Positions 13,361 through 23,735 of a DNA stretch of 64,000 nucleotides are shown in pieces (position 1 is the first letter of the stretch; the number at the start of each line of letters is the position of its first letter). The stretch covers positions 165,001 through 229,000 of the forward strand of contig NW_026973715.1 in assembly GCF_035594125.1 (NCBI RefSeq). Reading direction: 5' to 3'. The translations under genes were made by a program, and so were the position numbers. A model generated the notes under the pieces. The model saw nothing but the letters and a program-made list of their open reading frames with translations, had not been told where the DNA came from and searched no databases. The stretch comes from Scylla paramamosain. Its lineage: Eukaryota; Arthropoda; Malacostraca; Decapoda; Portunidae.

Positions 13361-14277
13361 GTAAGATGATACTGGTGTTGCATGCTTCATTCAGCACAGG
13401 GGCTGGCTGTTGTGGAAATTGTCAGGGAGCCCTTTCCCTGACCTCATTACTGGTCTATTCTCTTACATTCTTCGCATATACCTTTAGGTACACAAAACAT
13501 AACTTTAAGGCGAGGAAGAAGTGATCCTGTTCTTCAGGGGGTTCAGGGGATGGGCGAAGGCCACCCAGAGGTTAACAGTGGTTAGGTTAGTCACCGTACA
13601 CTTTTATATGAAACATTACCTAATCTAACGTAACCATGGGGGCTAGACCCACCCTTAAGGACACTAATATAAGTTAGTATAACTTCTGGAACACCCCTAA
13701 AGGATGGGGACACATCTCCCCCAACCTTATACTATATTTTCAGGTTTATCAAGAGGTATATGCGAAAGAATGGAAAAGGATAGACGTGTAATAAGGACAA
13801 GAGGGGACTCTAAACAATTACTACTATTTTTTTTTTTTTTTTTTTACAAATTGCACAATATCCCATTAATAACTTTTGTAGGTGAATAAACTGATGTTCA
13901 GTATGGTGAATAATATTTAAGTGTGGCTGACTTTCAAGGGTAAAAGGCATAAAAGTCAATCTACTGCATGCCACAGTTTATAAAGTTGTAATCCAGTGTT
14001 AGGAATATGTCAAGATTAGTTCCTAGTGTCAAAATATGTGAATGTATGATTAATAAGGAGGGATGAGGGATGATGCTAACCTTACCAAACGTGCCATCAA
14101 GTACACCTGGGTGTACTTGAACGGTGCACTACATATAGAGGGATCATTGAATTTATGTTGCTGATTTTTTTTTTCTTTTTCTTTTTTTTTTTTTTTTTTT
14201 TTTTTGCTTACAGCAGAAAGATGTATCTTATTTAAAATAAATAAAATGAAAACTAATGGCTTATAATCTGCTTTCAG
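13361..14277 (+). other. Intron-like region of the HARBI1-like gene
   Basis: It begins with a GTAAGA donor and ends with TTTCAG. It holds T-rich runs at 13,828-13,847 and 14,167-14,204, a short palindrome at 14,097-14,120 and some degenerate GGTTA strings. The expected missing HARBI1 exon could not be found. Confidence 0.45.
14097..14120. repeat. Perfect 11-bp-arm hairpin
   Basis: TCAAGTACACC, 2-base spacer TG, then GGTGTACTTGA. It lies within the HARBI1-like intron. Confidence 0.75.
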
Positions 14278-14441
14278 GACTTACGCAAGTGTCAGCAGGG
14301 TCTTCGAGTGTGTGTGCATTGTGTTGAGTGATAAGTCGGTGCAGGAAATCAAGATGCCTTCAACACACCTTGATCAAAGGAGAACTGCACAGCAGTTCTT
14401 CAGGATCAAAAATTTCTTAAGAGTTATTGGGACCATTGATG
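14278..14441 (+). pseudogene. HARBI1-like nuclease, second recognised exon
   Basis: After a TTTCAG acceptor the frame reads TYASVSRVFE through to FLRVIGTIDG. This corresponds to the VSRV helix and the VIGxIDGTHI block of HARBI1-type nucleases, whose IDG Asp is the first of the catalytic acidic residues in this family. The exon ends ATTGATG before a GTAAGA donor, splitting the Gly codon. The next exon begins GCACCCACATT, restoring G-T-H-I exactly at the junction. That is strong evidence that these are real exons of one ancestral gene. Confidence 0.75.
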
Positions 14442-14610
14442 GTAAGATTAACAATAATATATTTTGTTTAAAATTTATTGCTATTGTTATAATCTATCAC
14501 TTCATCGGTGTTTACTTTGAGTGAAAGGTATCTCACAGCCTCAAGTTCTTGTTAAGCATTAAAAAGTTTTCATATCTTATGTATATTGTGTGCATATCCA
14601 GTGCAGGGAT

Positions 14611-14611
14611 G

Positions 14612-14706
<95 letters not shown>
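14611..14706. repeat. (TA)n tract, left flank of mariner
   Basis: A perfect TA tract of about 96 bases ending exactly at the mariner left end. Together with 16,020-16,130 it forms one long tract split by the insertion. Confidence 0.97.
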
Positions 14707-14707
<1 letters not shown>

Positions 14708-14738
14708 GAGGTGTGTCATTAAAGTTCCAGGACTGGTG
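14707..14738 (+). repeat. Mariner left terminal inverted repeat
   Basis: 32 bases, an exact reverse complement of 15,988-16,019. It is the presumed transposase binding site. Confidence 0.97.
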
Positions 14739-14897
14739 TCCTAAAAGATGAATTTCAAACCCAAGCCACAAACCACCATATTTCCCCTTCAAAGTAATCC
14801 TTCTGGAGTATACAACTGCGCTCCCAACCCTCTACAGTCACTAATCTTTTTCTTACGTGCTTTTAAAATCATGTCCTCTGTTGCAGGTCGTTTAACA

Positions 14898-15953
14898 ATG
14901 AGCGCTGAACAGCGAACAAACTTGAAGTTTTTGGTGCAGTTGGGGAAAACGCCGTCAGAAGCACTGGGTATGCTGCAAAAAGTGTACGGGGATGAGACAA
15001 TGTCACGCTCACGTGTTTTTGAGTGGTGCAAGAGGTTCAAAGAGGGCCGGGAGGACGTGGAAGATGACCCCAGGAGTGGAAGACCCTCAACGAGCAGGAA
15101 TGAGGCCAATGTTGAGCGTGTCAAGCAGATGGTGCGTGACGATCGTCGGTTGACTGTTCGAAAGATCGCAGATGAGCTTGGCATGAACCACAACAGCGTG
15201 TGGAAGATTATCACTGAAGATCTGGGCATGCGGAAAGTCTGTGCGAAGATGGTGCCGAGACTCCTGAACGATGACCAGAAGGGACGACGCATGCAGGTGT
15301 GTCAGGACATCCTCGAGCGTCTGGAAACTGAACCAGACTTGCTCAGGAGAGTCATCACCGGCGATGAGTCCTGGGTATTTGAGTACGACCCGGAGACCAA
15401 ACGCCAGAGCCTTCAATGGAAGAGTCCGGCGTCGCCACGGCCGAAGAAAGCAAGGCAGTCCAGGTCCAGCTTCAAGGTCATGTTGATCGCTTTCTTCGAT
15501 GTGAGGGGCATCGTCCACTGCGAGTTCTTGCCACAGGGCCAGACAGTCAACCAACATGTGTACAAAGAAGTACTGCGGCGTCTGCTTCGTGCAGTGCGCG
15601 AGAAGAGGCGGGAGTTGTGGCAGGGCAACTCGTGGCTGCTTCACCACGACAATGCGCCTGCTCACAATGCCCTGAGCATCAGAGAGTTCTTGGCCAAGAA
15701 GAACATCGCCGTGCTGGAGCAACCGCCCTACTCACCTGACCTCGCTCCGTGCGACTTCTTCCTCTTCCCCAAGCTCAAGGAGGTCATGAAGGGGACCCGT
15801 TTTGATGATGCGGACGACATCAAAAAGGCCGTGACGACGGAGCTGAGGAGCATCCCGCAAGAATCCTTCCAGCAGTGCATGCAAGCCTGGCAGAGAAGGA
15901 TGGACAAGTGCATGCGGTGCCAGGGGGATTACTTCGAAGGAGATAACCTATAG
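14898..15953 (+). CDS. Mariner transposase, D,D34D
   Basis: The 351-residue protein cuts and pastes the element by binding its terminal repeats and moving it into TA sites. I chose the ATG at 14,898 ([11 protein letters not shown]) because the alignable HTH domain begins there. An in-frame ATG at 14,871 ([10 protein letters not shown]) is possible, and the frame is open from 14,748. Residues about 1-115 hold two helix-turn-helix segments ([22 protein letters not shown], split by the usual GRPST linker, then the [15 protein letters not shown] helix). The catalytic triad is visible: D156 in TGDESW, D251 in HHDNAPAH and D286 in [10 protein letters not shown], with exactly 34 residues between the last two as in mariner. 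[11 protein letters not shown] is the family signature. There are no stops or frameshifts. The length is as expected for mariner (about 345). An AATAAA lies at 15,972. Confidence 0.96.
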   Translation: MSAEQRTNLKFLVQLGKTPSEALGMLQKVYGDETMSRSRVFEWCKRFKEGREDVEDDPRSGRPSTSRNEANVERVKQMVRDDRRLTVRKIADELGMNHNSVWKIITEDLGMRKVCAKMVPRLLNDDQKGRRMQVCQDILERLETEPDLLRRVITGDESWVFEYDPETKRQSLQWKSPASPRPKKARQSRSSFKVMLIAFFDVRGIVHCEFLPQGQTVNQHVYKEVLRRLLRAVREKRRELWQGNSWLLHHDNAPAHNALSIREFLAKKNIAVLEQPPYSPDLAPCDFFLFPKLKEVMKGTRFDDADDIKKAVTTELRSIPQESFQQCMQAWQRRMDKCMRCQGDYFEGDNL

Positions 15954-15971
15954 TTTGTAGCCTGGATGTGA

Positions 15972-15977
15972 AATAAA
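15972..15977 (+). promoter_or_regulatory. AATAAA polyadenylation signal of mariner
   Basis: AATAAA lies 18 bases after the transposase stop codon and before the right terminal repeat. Confidence 0.6.
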
Positions 15978-15987
15978 ACTTGTGTGG

Positions 15988-16142
<155 letters not shown>

Positions 16143-16206
16143 TAATGGTAGATATATGTAGCTACTGTGTATCATGATCATCCAATACATTCTTTTGTGT
16201 GCACAG

Positions 16207-16343
16207 GCACCCACATTGCCATCAAGGCCCGAAGAGTGGACGAGGCCCTCTACTTTAACTGGAAAAGCTATCACTCCCTCTGAAAATCCAACTTGTTTGT
16301 GATGTGAATGGAGTGATCCTCAGCTACTGCTTCAGATTCCCAG
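16207..16343 (+). pseudogene. HARBI1-like nuclease, third exon, frameshifted
   Basis: After a GTGCACAG acceptor the frame reads THIAIKARRVDEALYFNWKS then YHS, the THIxI...YxNRKGYHS block of HARBI1-type nucleases. A frameshift follows at about 16,272-16,280. The homologous continuation (LKIQLVCDVNGVI, then CFRFPG, matching the VQVVCDxNGxI...WPG block) is in a different phase, so a conventional reading stops at TGA right after YHSL. A GTATAT donor follows at 16,344. The exons expected to follow (the GSTHDS block and C-terminus with the last catalytic residue) are absent. An NLR-A copy starts 120 bases downstream. The gene is therefore broken, unless the shift is a sequencing error. Confidence 0.75.
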
Positions 16344-16466
16344 GTATATAGTATTATTGCATTACATGTTTACCCAACTATGTATTTTATTGATTTTCAT
16401 GTGACTGCAATTGGTTACTGGTATTACATAAGAAAACAGTGTGACAAACCTTGACATTAGTTATAG

Positions 16467-17275
16467 AAGGAGGCAGTAGACACCTGCCAAAACGATAATT
16501 ACTCCCAGTGAGGTCTAAAGCACTATTCAGGGTGTGCTGTGAACTTATCATTAAACCCAGCTGTGACCTCACTGAACGTTTCCCTTTGTGTCTCACAACA
16601 CAAGGAGGCAGTCACAGCCTGCCCTCTAAAGACAACTCTCTTCCTCCACACAAAACTACAAGCACCTAAAAACACACACACCCTTCACTCAAAAATTTCA
16701 AAATCATCATGGCGACTCCTACACCAGCCTCCGAGTCCCCATCTGGGGAGGGGACCATAAATGTGCCTAGGTCGGACTGCCTTTCTGTTAACGACCTTAA
16801 GTGTCTTGACACCCCCCTCAACGTTCTCTTCATTAACTTCTGCAACATTCGCAGTCTAAGATCTAATTTTCAATCTGTAGAACACCACCTCTCCTCTTCT
16901 AAACCTCATCTTCTTTTCCTCCCTGAAAATCAGGTGTCTGAGACAACTGACAGTAGCCCCTTTTCTGTTCCCTCCTACTTTCTCTATCCTCATTTTCGAT
17001 CCAAAGCTGGATGTTGCCTTTATGTGTGCAATGACTTAACATGCTTTTGTGCCCACGCTCTTGAATCTTCCGAGTTTTCCACCATCTGGCTACGAATACA
17101 GAGTCACTCTCAAACTAAATTTATCTGTGCTGTATATCTCTCACCTAACTCCTCTGACTATAAGAAATTCTTTGACTGCTTAACTTCCAAAGAGGAGCAC
17201 ATTCTGACCCTCTTCCCTTTTGCAGAGATCTCCATTCTTGGAGACTTTCATGGACTCTCCCCAATTACTGTTCAC
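16467..17275 (+). mobile_element. NLR-A retrotransposon, 5' portion
   Basis: Begins with the element's conserved 5' end (GGAGGCAGTAGACACCTGCC) and a roughly 230-base leader. The ORF then starts at ATG 16,709 (MATPTPASESPSGEG). The protein is the N-terminal half of the endonuclease domain: NFCNIRSLRSNF, then [11 protein letters not shown], then SILGDF. It is cut in the catalytic GDFN block at about 17,250, where sequence of unrelated origin and a 62-bp minisatellite begin. The initial Met is directly followed by the endonuclease, so the family appears to have a single ORF. This copy is the clearest example of the start. Confidence 0.92.
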
Positions 17276-17289
17276 CTCAGCCCCCTTGT

Positions 17290-17724
17290 GTCAGCACTAG
17301 AGGCCATCCATACAATTAATACAACAGACCTGCTCATCTCAGCCACTACTGTCAGCACTAGAGGCCATCCATACAAATTAATGCAACAGACTTGTACACC
17401 TCAGCCACTACTGTCAGCACTAGAGGCCATCCATACAATTAATGCAACAGACTTGTTCATCTCAGCCACTTCTGTCAGCACTAGAGGCCATCCATACAAT
17501 TAATGCAACAGACTTGTACACCTCGGCCACTGCTGTCAGCACTAGAGGCCATCCATACAAATTAATGCAACAGACTTGTACACCTCAGCCACTACTGTCA
17601 GCACTAGAGGCCATCCATACAAATTAATGCAACAGACTTGTACACCTCAGCCACTGCTGTCAGCACTAGAGGCCGTACATACAGTTAATGCAGCAGACCT
17701 GTTCATCTGAGCCACTTCTGTCAG
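17290..17724 (+). repeat. 61/62-bp minisatellite, seven copies
   Basis: The unit begins CAGCACTAGAGGCCATCCAT and recurs at 17,292, 17,353, 17,415, 17,476, 17,537, 17,599 and 17,661, with a partial unit at 17,722. The 61-62 base period alternates because of an AATTAA/AAATTAA difference. Copies are highly similar. The array starts where the NLR-A endonuclease is interrupted. Confidence 0.95.
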
Positions 17725-17739
17725 CATTCCTTATAGTTG

Positions 17740-18055
17740 TTGTGATGCCAGACACACATTTTTCTCAGAGTGATGAAAATCTGGAATTTTCTTGCTAACA
17801 GTGTGCCTGAATCTAATTCTGTTGATGGTTTTAGGTACAGTTTGTCCAATTTCTCAGGTGTACATCTGTTTGATTCTTGCTGGTGACATATACGCTGTGC
17901 TGCTAGTCAGATTTATTATTTATCTTGGGCTGATGGCACACTTGCCAGGCAGTTAGATAAGCATGTACAGACTTTGGTGTCTTTTTGATAGTGCTGGTGA
18001 GCTGACCCTGAACTGGCCCTGAAGGGGTTCTCTCTTGTGAGACCAGCCAGGTAAA
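17740..18055 (+). mobile_element. Tail of a third non-LTR retrotransposon
   Basis: From 17,755 a frame reads FFLRVMKIWNFLANSVPESN then SVDGFRYSLSNF, ending at TGA 17,884. This is the common C-terminal pattern of CR1/jockey-like polymerases (FFxRVVxxWNxLPxxVVxAxSVxxFKxxLxxF). It differs from both NLR-A and NLR-B. The remainder to 18,055 would be its 3' UTR. Only the last 45 or so residues are seen. Confidence 0.5.
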
Positions 18056-18450
18056 AAATATGTTGAAATGTAGCCACATTTACTATTGTGAAGTATTTAC
18101 TATTCTTTTCATTTCTTCTCTGTTCACAGGTGCTCTGGAAAATCAATTCAAGGCTAATTATTATTTTTTCTTTATTCATTATCCACAGTTGCCTTGGAAA
18201 GTGCATTCCTGGCTGAGTGTGGTGCGTGTGCCTGCTACTCGTGTGGTGGTGGTGCTGCTGCGTGAAGCCTCTGCCGTGGGAACCCACCACAAATAGCTAA
18301 TGGATTCTGTATGACGGGATCAGCAGCAGACAGAATTGCAGTGATGTATTAACATGCCTAGGTTTGGTCCTAAAGGATTGATTTGATGTTGTATTTACTA
18401 CTCATTTGTCTGTAGTCTATATAGTTTTACTACTACTGGAGTAGTAGTAA
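18056..18450. other. Unassigned DNA
   Basis: Two acceptor-like CAG sites (18,129 and 18,190) precede short open frames, but no recognisable protein was found. An exon of an unknown gene is possible. Confidence 0.3.
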
Positions 18451-18454
18451 AACT

Positions 18455-18525
18455 GGGGCTTTTTTTTCTTTTTTTATTCAAAATTTTTGTTGCCCCTGGC
18501 CAGTGGCCCTCTTACAGGAGAAAAG
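18455..18525 (+). mobile_element. NLR-A 3' end fragment
   Basis: About 70 bases match the 3' UTR end of other NLR-A copies, including TTTTTGTTGCCCCTGGCCAG (compare 45,980-46,010). Nothing else of the element is present. Confidence 0.6.
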
Positions 18526-18915
18526 TAGTAATAGTAATATTTATTTTTGTATGTGTTTGTGTCTATTATAGTATACTGCACTGTAGGAAAAGTTTTGTGA
18601 GGAACACATGTTAATCTTGACAGTCACTGGTTTGAACCTGAAGCACAACTTTCCAGAAACAAGACCTTGCATTTAGTATACAACAAACTAACTTACCAGC
18701 TTCCTGTGTTAGCTTAATTCTATCTTGTTTGTATTCTTAATGCTTTGCTTTCTCATTAAAAAAACATTTTCAAAGGCCATACAGATGATCACCAAAATTC
18801 TCATGGGGCATTTTCTTTTTCTCTTGCAAAATCCTTGCATTGTCAGTCATGAAAATGCCCCTGGAGACCACAACAACACCACCTGAGTAAAGATAAAGGT
18901 GAAAATAATGATAGT
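18526..18915. other. Unassigned DNA with one dispersed-motif copy
   Basis: Contains CATGAAAATGCCCCTGGAGA at 18,848, related to the tandem units at 30.25-30.56 kb. No gene was seen. Confidence 0.4.
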
Positions 18916-18924
18916 GGTTGTGGC

Positions 18925-18964
18925 AGTGGTGGTGGTGGTGGTGGTGGTGGTGGTGGTGGCGGCG
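18925..18964. repeat. (GGT)n microsatellite
   Basis: A perfect GGT tract ending in GGC triplets. Confidence 0.95.
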
Positions 18965-19037
18965 GCTCTGAGGAGAATTAAGTACTAATATCAGAAGGAT
19001 GTGGTTTTCATGTTGCAGAAGAAACCAGATGGAAAAA

Positions 19038-19168
<131 letters not shown>

Positions 19169-19179
19169 TGGCTGGGTTA

Positions 19180-21013
19180 GGGAGAGAGAAGAGAAAGAGG
19201 TAAGTGGAGATATGGAGGCAAGGGAGAAGGAAGAAAAAGCAGAGGAGTTATGGGAGAGATGGAAGAAAGGGAGGAGGAGGGAGGGAGGGTAGATGAGCAG
19301 TATGTAAGTGAGTGTGAGTGGAGTCAGCATATAAAAGGGAGAGAAATGAATACTCTAAGGAGGGAAGAAATAAAGAATTCATGAAAAGACATTATAGACA
19401 TATGTAAGGATGAACCAAGGATGTTCTATAGAATGGTAAAATGAAGAATAAGAATGGGTTCAACAAACTGAAAATAAATGGTAAACATGTTGAAGAAGAA
19501 GCACAAATTGCAGAGGTTTTGAATGACTTCTTTCAGTGTCTTCATTGGAGAGGGAACATTTGGTAGACTGGTGACAGCAGATGTGAGAGTAGAAGAGTGA
19601 GTGAGATTGAGGTAACAGTGGATGAGGTAAGAATAATGATGGAAGACTTGGATGTGAGGAAGGCACAGGGACCTGATGGAGTGTCTGATTGGGTGGTGAA
19701 GGAATGCAGAGATCAACCTGCACACATGATTTACAAACTCATCATAACTTCATTAAGGGAAGGAGTGGTGCCCAACATTGGAAAAAAAGCAGGTATAGTC
19801 CCCATATATAAGAGTGGAAGCAAAGAAGAACCATTTAATTATAGACCAGCATCATTAACAAGTGTAGTGGCAAAATTGTGCCAAAGAATAGTGAAGCAAA
19901 GATGGAGTGAATATCTGGAAAAGAGAGAAATATTAACAGACAGACAATTCAGATTTAGGAAAGGAAGGTCATGTATAACAAATTTAAGATGCTTCTAATC
20001 CAGTCATAGATATGGTACAAGAAAGAGAGGGATGGGCAGATTGTGTTTATTTTGAGAAGGTGCCCCACAGCAGACTGTTGTGGAAATGAGAAATGTCTGG
20101 TGGGCTGAGAGGAGCACTCCTACATTGGATCAGTGACTTTCTGAGAGGAAGGGAAATGAGAACAGTGGTCAAAGATAAAAAGTCATCATGGAGAGAGGTA
20201 ATTAGTGGTGTTCTGCAGGGTTCAGTACTACCACCAGTCATGTTTGCTACCTGTGTGAATGATGCGATGGAAGGGGTGAATAGTTACATGAGTCTGTTTG
20301 CTGATGATGCAAAATTGATGGGAAAAGTGGAGAGGACAGAGGATTGTGAAGCTCTACAGGGAGATCTGAATGTGATTTGGGATTGGAGTGACACTTGGAA
20401 AATGGAGTTTAACATAAAAAGATGAGGAGTGCTGAAGTTTGGGCATAGTTGTGTGATGCCAGTCTTCAGTTATAAATTGGGTAATGAGGAAATAAAAGTG
20501 AAGAGTGAAGAGAAAGACCCTGGAATTACTGTCACCGATAAGTTGTCCTCAGAGGTACATGTAAGAAGAAAGACAGGGGAAACATATAATCTGGTGAGAA
20601 ACATAAGAACAACATTCAACTACCTGGATGAAGAGATGATTAGGGATGTAACTGACAATGATAAGACCTAGTTTGAGATATGCAGCAGCGATGTGGTCTC
20701 CCAGCACTAAAAGGGACATAAAGAAATTAGAAAGAATACAATGAGCAGCGACAAAGTTGCCTTTGACCCTATCAGACTTATCATATGAAGAGAGACTAAA
20801 ACTAAACCTACCCACCCTTGGAAGAGAGAAGAGAGAGAGGTGATCTGATGGCCTTATATTGGATTTTGTCAGACTGTGAAAAATTGGACCAGAGTAATTT
20901 GGTGGTGAGAGACTTTAGAAGCACGAGAGGGCATGAGAAGATGAAGAAGAAGGGTGTGTGTAGGAGGATATTAAGAAGAACAGTTTCCTGCAAAGTACTG
21001 CAGAAATCTGGAA

Positions 21014-21044
<31 letters not shown>

Positions 21045-21045
21045 T
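19180..21045 (+). mobile_element. NLR-B non-LTR retrotransposon copy 1, 5'-truncated, broken RT
   Basis: Begins just after a (GA)n tract in the linker before the reverse transcriptase. Motifs in order: MMEDLDVRKAQGPDGVSDW (19,640), FNYRPASLTSVVAKLCQR (19,840), FRKGRSCITNL (about 19,955), GVLQGSVLPPVMF (about 20,210) and FADDAKLMGKVE (about 20,300, catalytic FADD). Stops at 19,996 and 20,423 and several frameshifts break it. The LDLRKAFD palm block is partly deleted near 20,055. The end is shortened: sequence goes from the C-terminal ISxxSFPxxTxEIW-like block straight into (CA)n at 21,014. Confidence 0.9.
21014..21041. repeat. (CA)n at NLR-B 3' end
   Basis: A perfect CA tract immediately downstream of the NLR-B copy 1 coding remnant. 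Confidence 0.95.
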
Positions 21046-21449
<404 letters not shown>

Positions 21450-21452
21450 TCT

Positions 21453-23667
21453 TGATCATGTGAAGATGGAGATAGAGATCAAAGAAGAAGTGCCAAAATT
21501 CAATGAGGAATATAAAAATGAGAGAAAAAATTATGCTAAGGCAGACTTTACAGGATTAAAGAAATTCTACGGAGAGCTTGATTGGAATAATTTATTAAGA
21601 GGTATGGAGGTGCAGAAAAAATATGAAGTGTTTTTAAGCAAGTTTAGAGAAGGTGTTGAAAGATATGTGCCAAGATATAAGGTAAAAGAAAATAAGAAAG
21701 TGTGGTTTAATGCAAAGTGTGCAGAGGCAAAAAAGAAAAAGGAGAGGGCATGGAAAAAAATGAGGAAACAATGGAATGAGATAAATAGAGAAGAATACAG
21801 GACAGCTAGAAATGATTATGTTAAAATAAGAAGAGAAGAAGAAAGAAATTTTGAAAGAGATGTAGTTGGAAAGTGTAAAGAAGAACCCAAACTTTTCTAT
21901 AGATATGTAAATGGAAAAATAAAGCATAGAGATACTATTACAAAGCTGAAGGAAAATGGAGAAATTTATGAAACCACACAAGAGATGGCTGAGATACTGA
22001 ATAAAAGCTTTAAGTCTGTATTTACAAGAGAAACCACCTTTGCATCACTGGGAGATGAGGAACAACAGAAAGGAATAGAAAACATGCAAGTGGAAAGAAA
22101 AGAAATTAAAAGACTACTGGAAGAGCTAGATACTAGGAAGGCGATGGGGCCAGACGAAGTAAATGGATGGATATTGAAAGAATGTAGAGAGGAATTGGAA
22201 GAACCAATATGGGAGATAATTAACAGTTCTTTAAAGGAAGGAAAAGTACCAAAGGAATGGAAGAGAGCAAATATAGTACTGTTATACAAAGGAGGTAATA
22301 AAATGGAACCACTGAATTACAGACCAGTCTCACTCACGAGTATTGTAAGTAAACTCTGTGAAATAGTCATTAAAAACAGATGGGTGCAATATCTTGAACA
22401 AGAAAATATAATAACAGAAAAACAATTCGGTTTCAGGAAAGAGAGATCTTGCGTAACAAACTTACTGAGCTTTTATACAAGAGTAATAGATAAACTACAA
22501 GAGAGAGATGGTTGGGTTGATGCTGTCTATTTAGATCTGAAAAAAGCTTTTGATACAGTTCCACATAAAAGACTCATATGGAAACTGGAACATCGAGGAG
22601 GGCTAAAAGGAAAAATACTTAAGTGGATGAAGGATTATCTCCAAGGTAGGGAAATGAGTACAGTAATCAGAGATAATAAATCAAGTTGGTGCGAAGTAAC
22701 AAGCGGAGTACCACAAGGGTCTGTGTTGGCACCTATAATGTTTCAGGTCTATATAAATGATATGACGGTGGGTTTAAATAGCTACATTAACATGTTTGCA
22801 GATGATGCAAAATTGATGAAAGTAATAAAGAACCAAGAGGATTGTGAGGAACTACAGAGGGATATTGATAGAATTTATGAATGGAGTAAACGATGAAAAT
22901 TAGAATTCAATATAAAGAAGTGCCATGTAATGGAGATGGGAAGAAGTAAAAGGAGACCTTCATGGGAGTATAAGATGGGAGGTATCACAATACCAAAGAG
23001 CAAAGAAGAAAAAGACTTGGGAGTAATAATTCAAGACACGCTATCACCAGAAAAACACATCAATGGAATATTTGGCTCTACATATAATTTGCTAGCAAAT
23101 ATCAGGGTGGCATTTAATTACCTAGACAAAGAAATGATGAAGAAAATCATAACACACATGATACGTCCCAAACTGGAATACGCAGCAGTGGTATGGTCTC
23201 CACACAAAAAGAAAGATATAAGGAAATTGGAAAGAATACAAAGAACAGCTACGAAAATGATACCTGAATTGGAAGGACCTAAGTTACAAGGAAAGACTGG
23301 AAGAAATTGGATTACCAACACTGCAAGAAAGAAGGGAAAGAGGAGACCTGATAACAATGTTCAAATTAGTAAATGGCATGGAGAAGATAGACAGAGATGA
23401 CCTAGTTGTAAAAGTGGAGGAAGGAGATAGACGTACAAGGGGACATATGAAGAAATTAAAGAAGAGTCATTGTTTGGGAGATATTAAGAAATACAGCTTT
23501 CCGCATCGAACGGTTGAAATATGGAATAACTTAAAAGAAGAGGTAGTTGCGGCAAAGAGTGTGCACATGTTTAAAGAGAAATTGGACAAATTCGGTTATG
23601 GAGACAGGACTAATTGAGCTTTGGCTCGGACCCTGTATTATACAACTAGGAAAATACAACTAGGTAA

Positions 23668-23731
<64 letters not shown>

Positions 23732-23735
23732 GATG
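21453..23735 (+). mobile_element. NLR-B copy 2, best-preserved reverse transcriptase
   Basis: An open frame runs from the microsatellite to a stop at 22,894. It enters the element at the SDHV-like end of the endonuclease (DHVKMEIEIKEEVP, 21,455), so the 5' half is missing. Then come a basic linker, RKAMGPDEVNGW, LNYRPVSLTSIVSKLCE, QFGFRKERSCVTNLLSFY, YLDLKKAFDTVPHKRL (palm Asp), GVPQGSVLAPIMFQ and NMFADDAKLMK (FADD at 22,795-22,806). The TGA at 22,894 replaces a Trp seen in other copies (WSKRW). The frame resumes at once for another 120 codons (PEKHINGIF, LEYAAVVWSPHKK), then shifts by one base near 23,272. The C-terminus ends LDKFGYGDRTN at 23,617. A short 3' UTR carries CAACTAGG-type repeats leading into (AC)n. 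The apparent Ser-Leu start of the open frame is microsatellite and is not protein. Confidence 0.95.
23671..23730. repeat. (CA)n at NLR-B 3' end
   Basis: A perfect CA tract of about 60 bases beginning directly after AACTAGGTAAATAC, the NLR-B terminal motif. Confidence 0.97.

Noticed and set aside
13577..13640. GGTTA/CCTAA strings as telomere relics
   Set aside because: Only isolated motifs, not tandem.
17290..17724. Regular spacing considered as a CRISPR-like array
   Set aside because: The whole 61-62-bp unit repeats with no unique spacers. This is a eukaryotic minisatellite.
18128..18296. Possible last exon of the HARBI1-like gene
   Set aside because: Acceptor-like CAG sites exist, but none of the frames matches the HARBI1 C-terminus.
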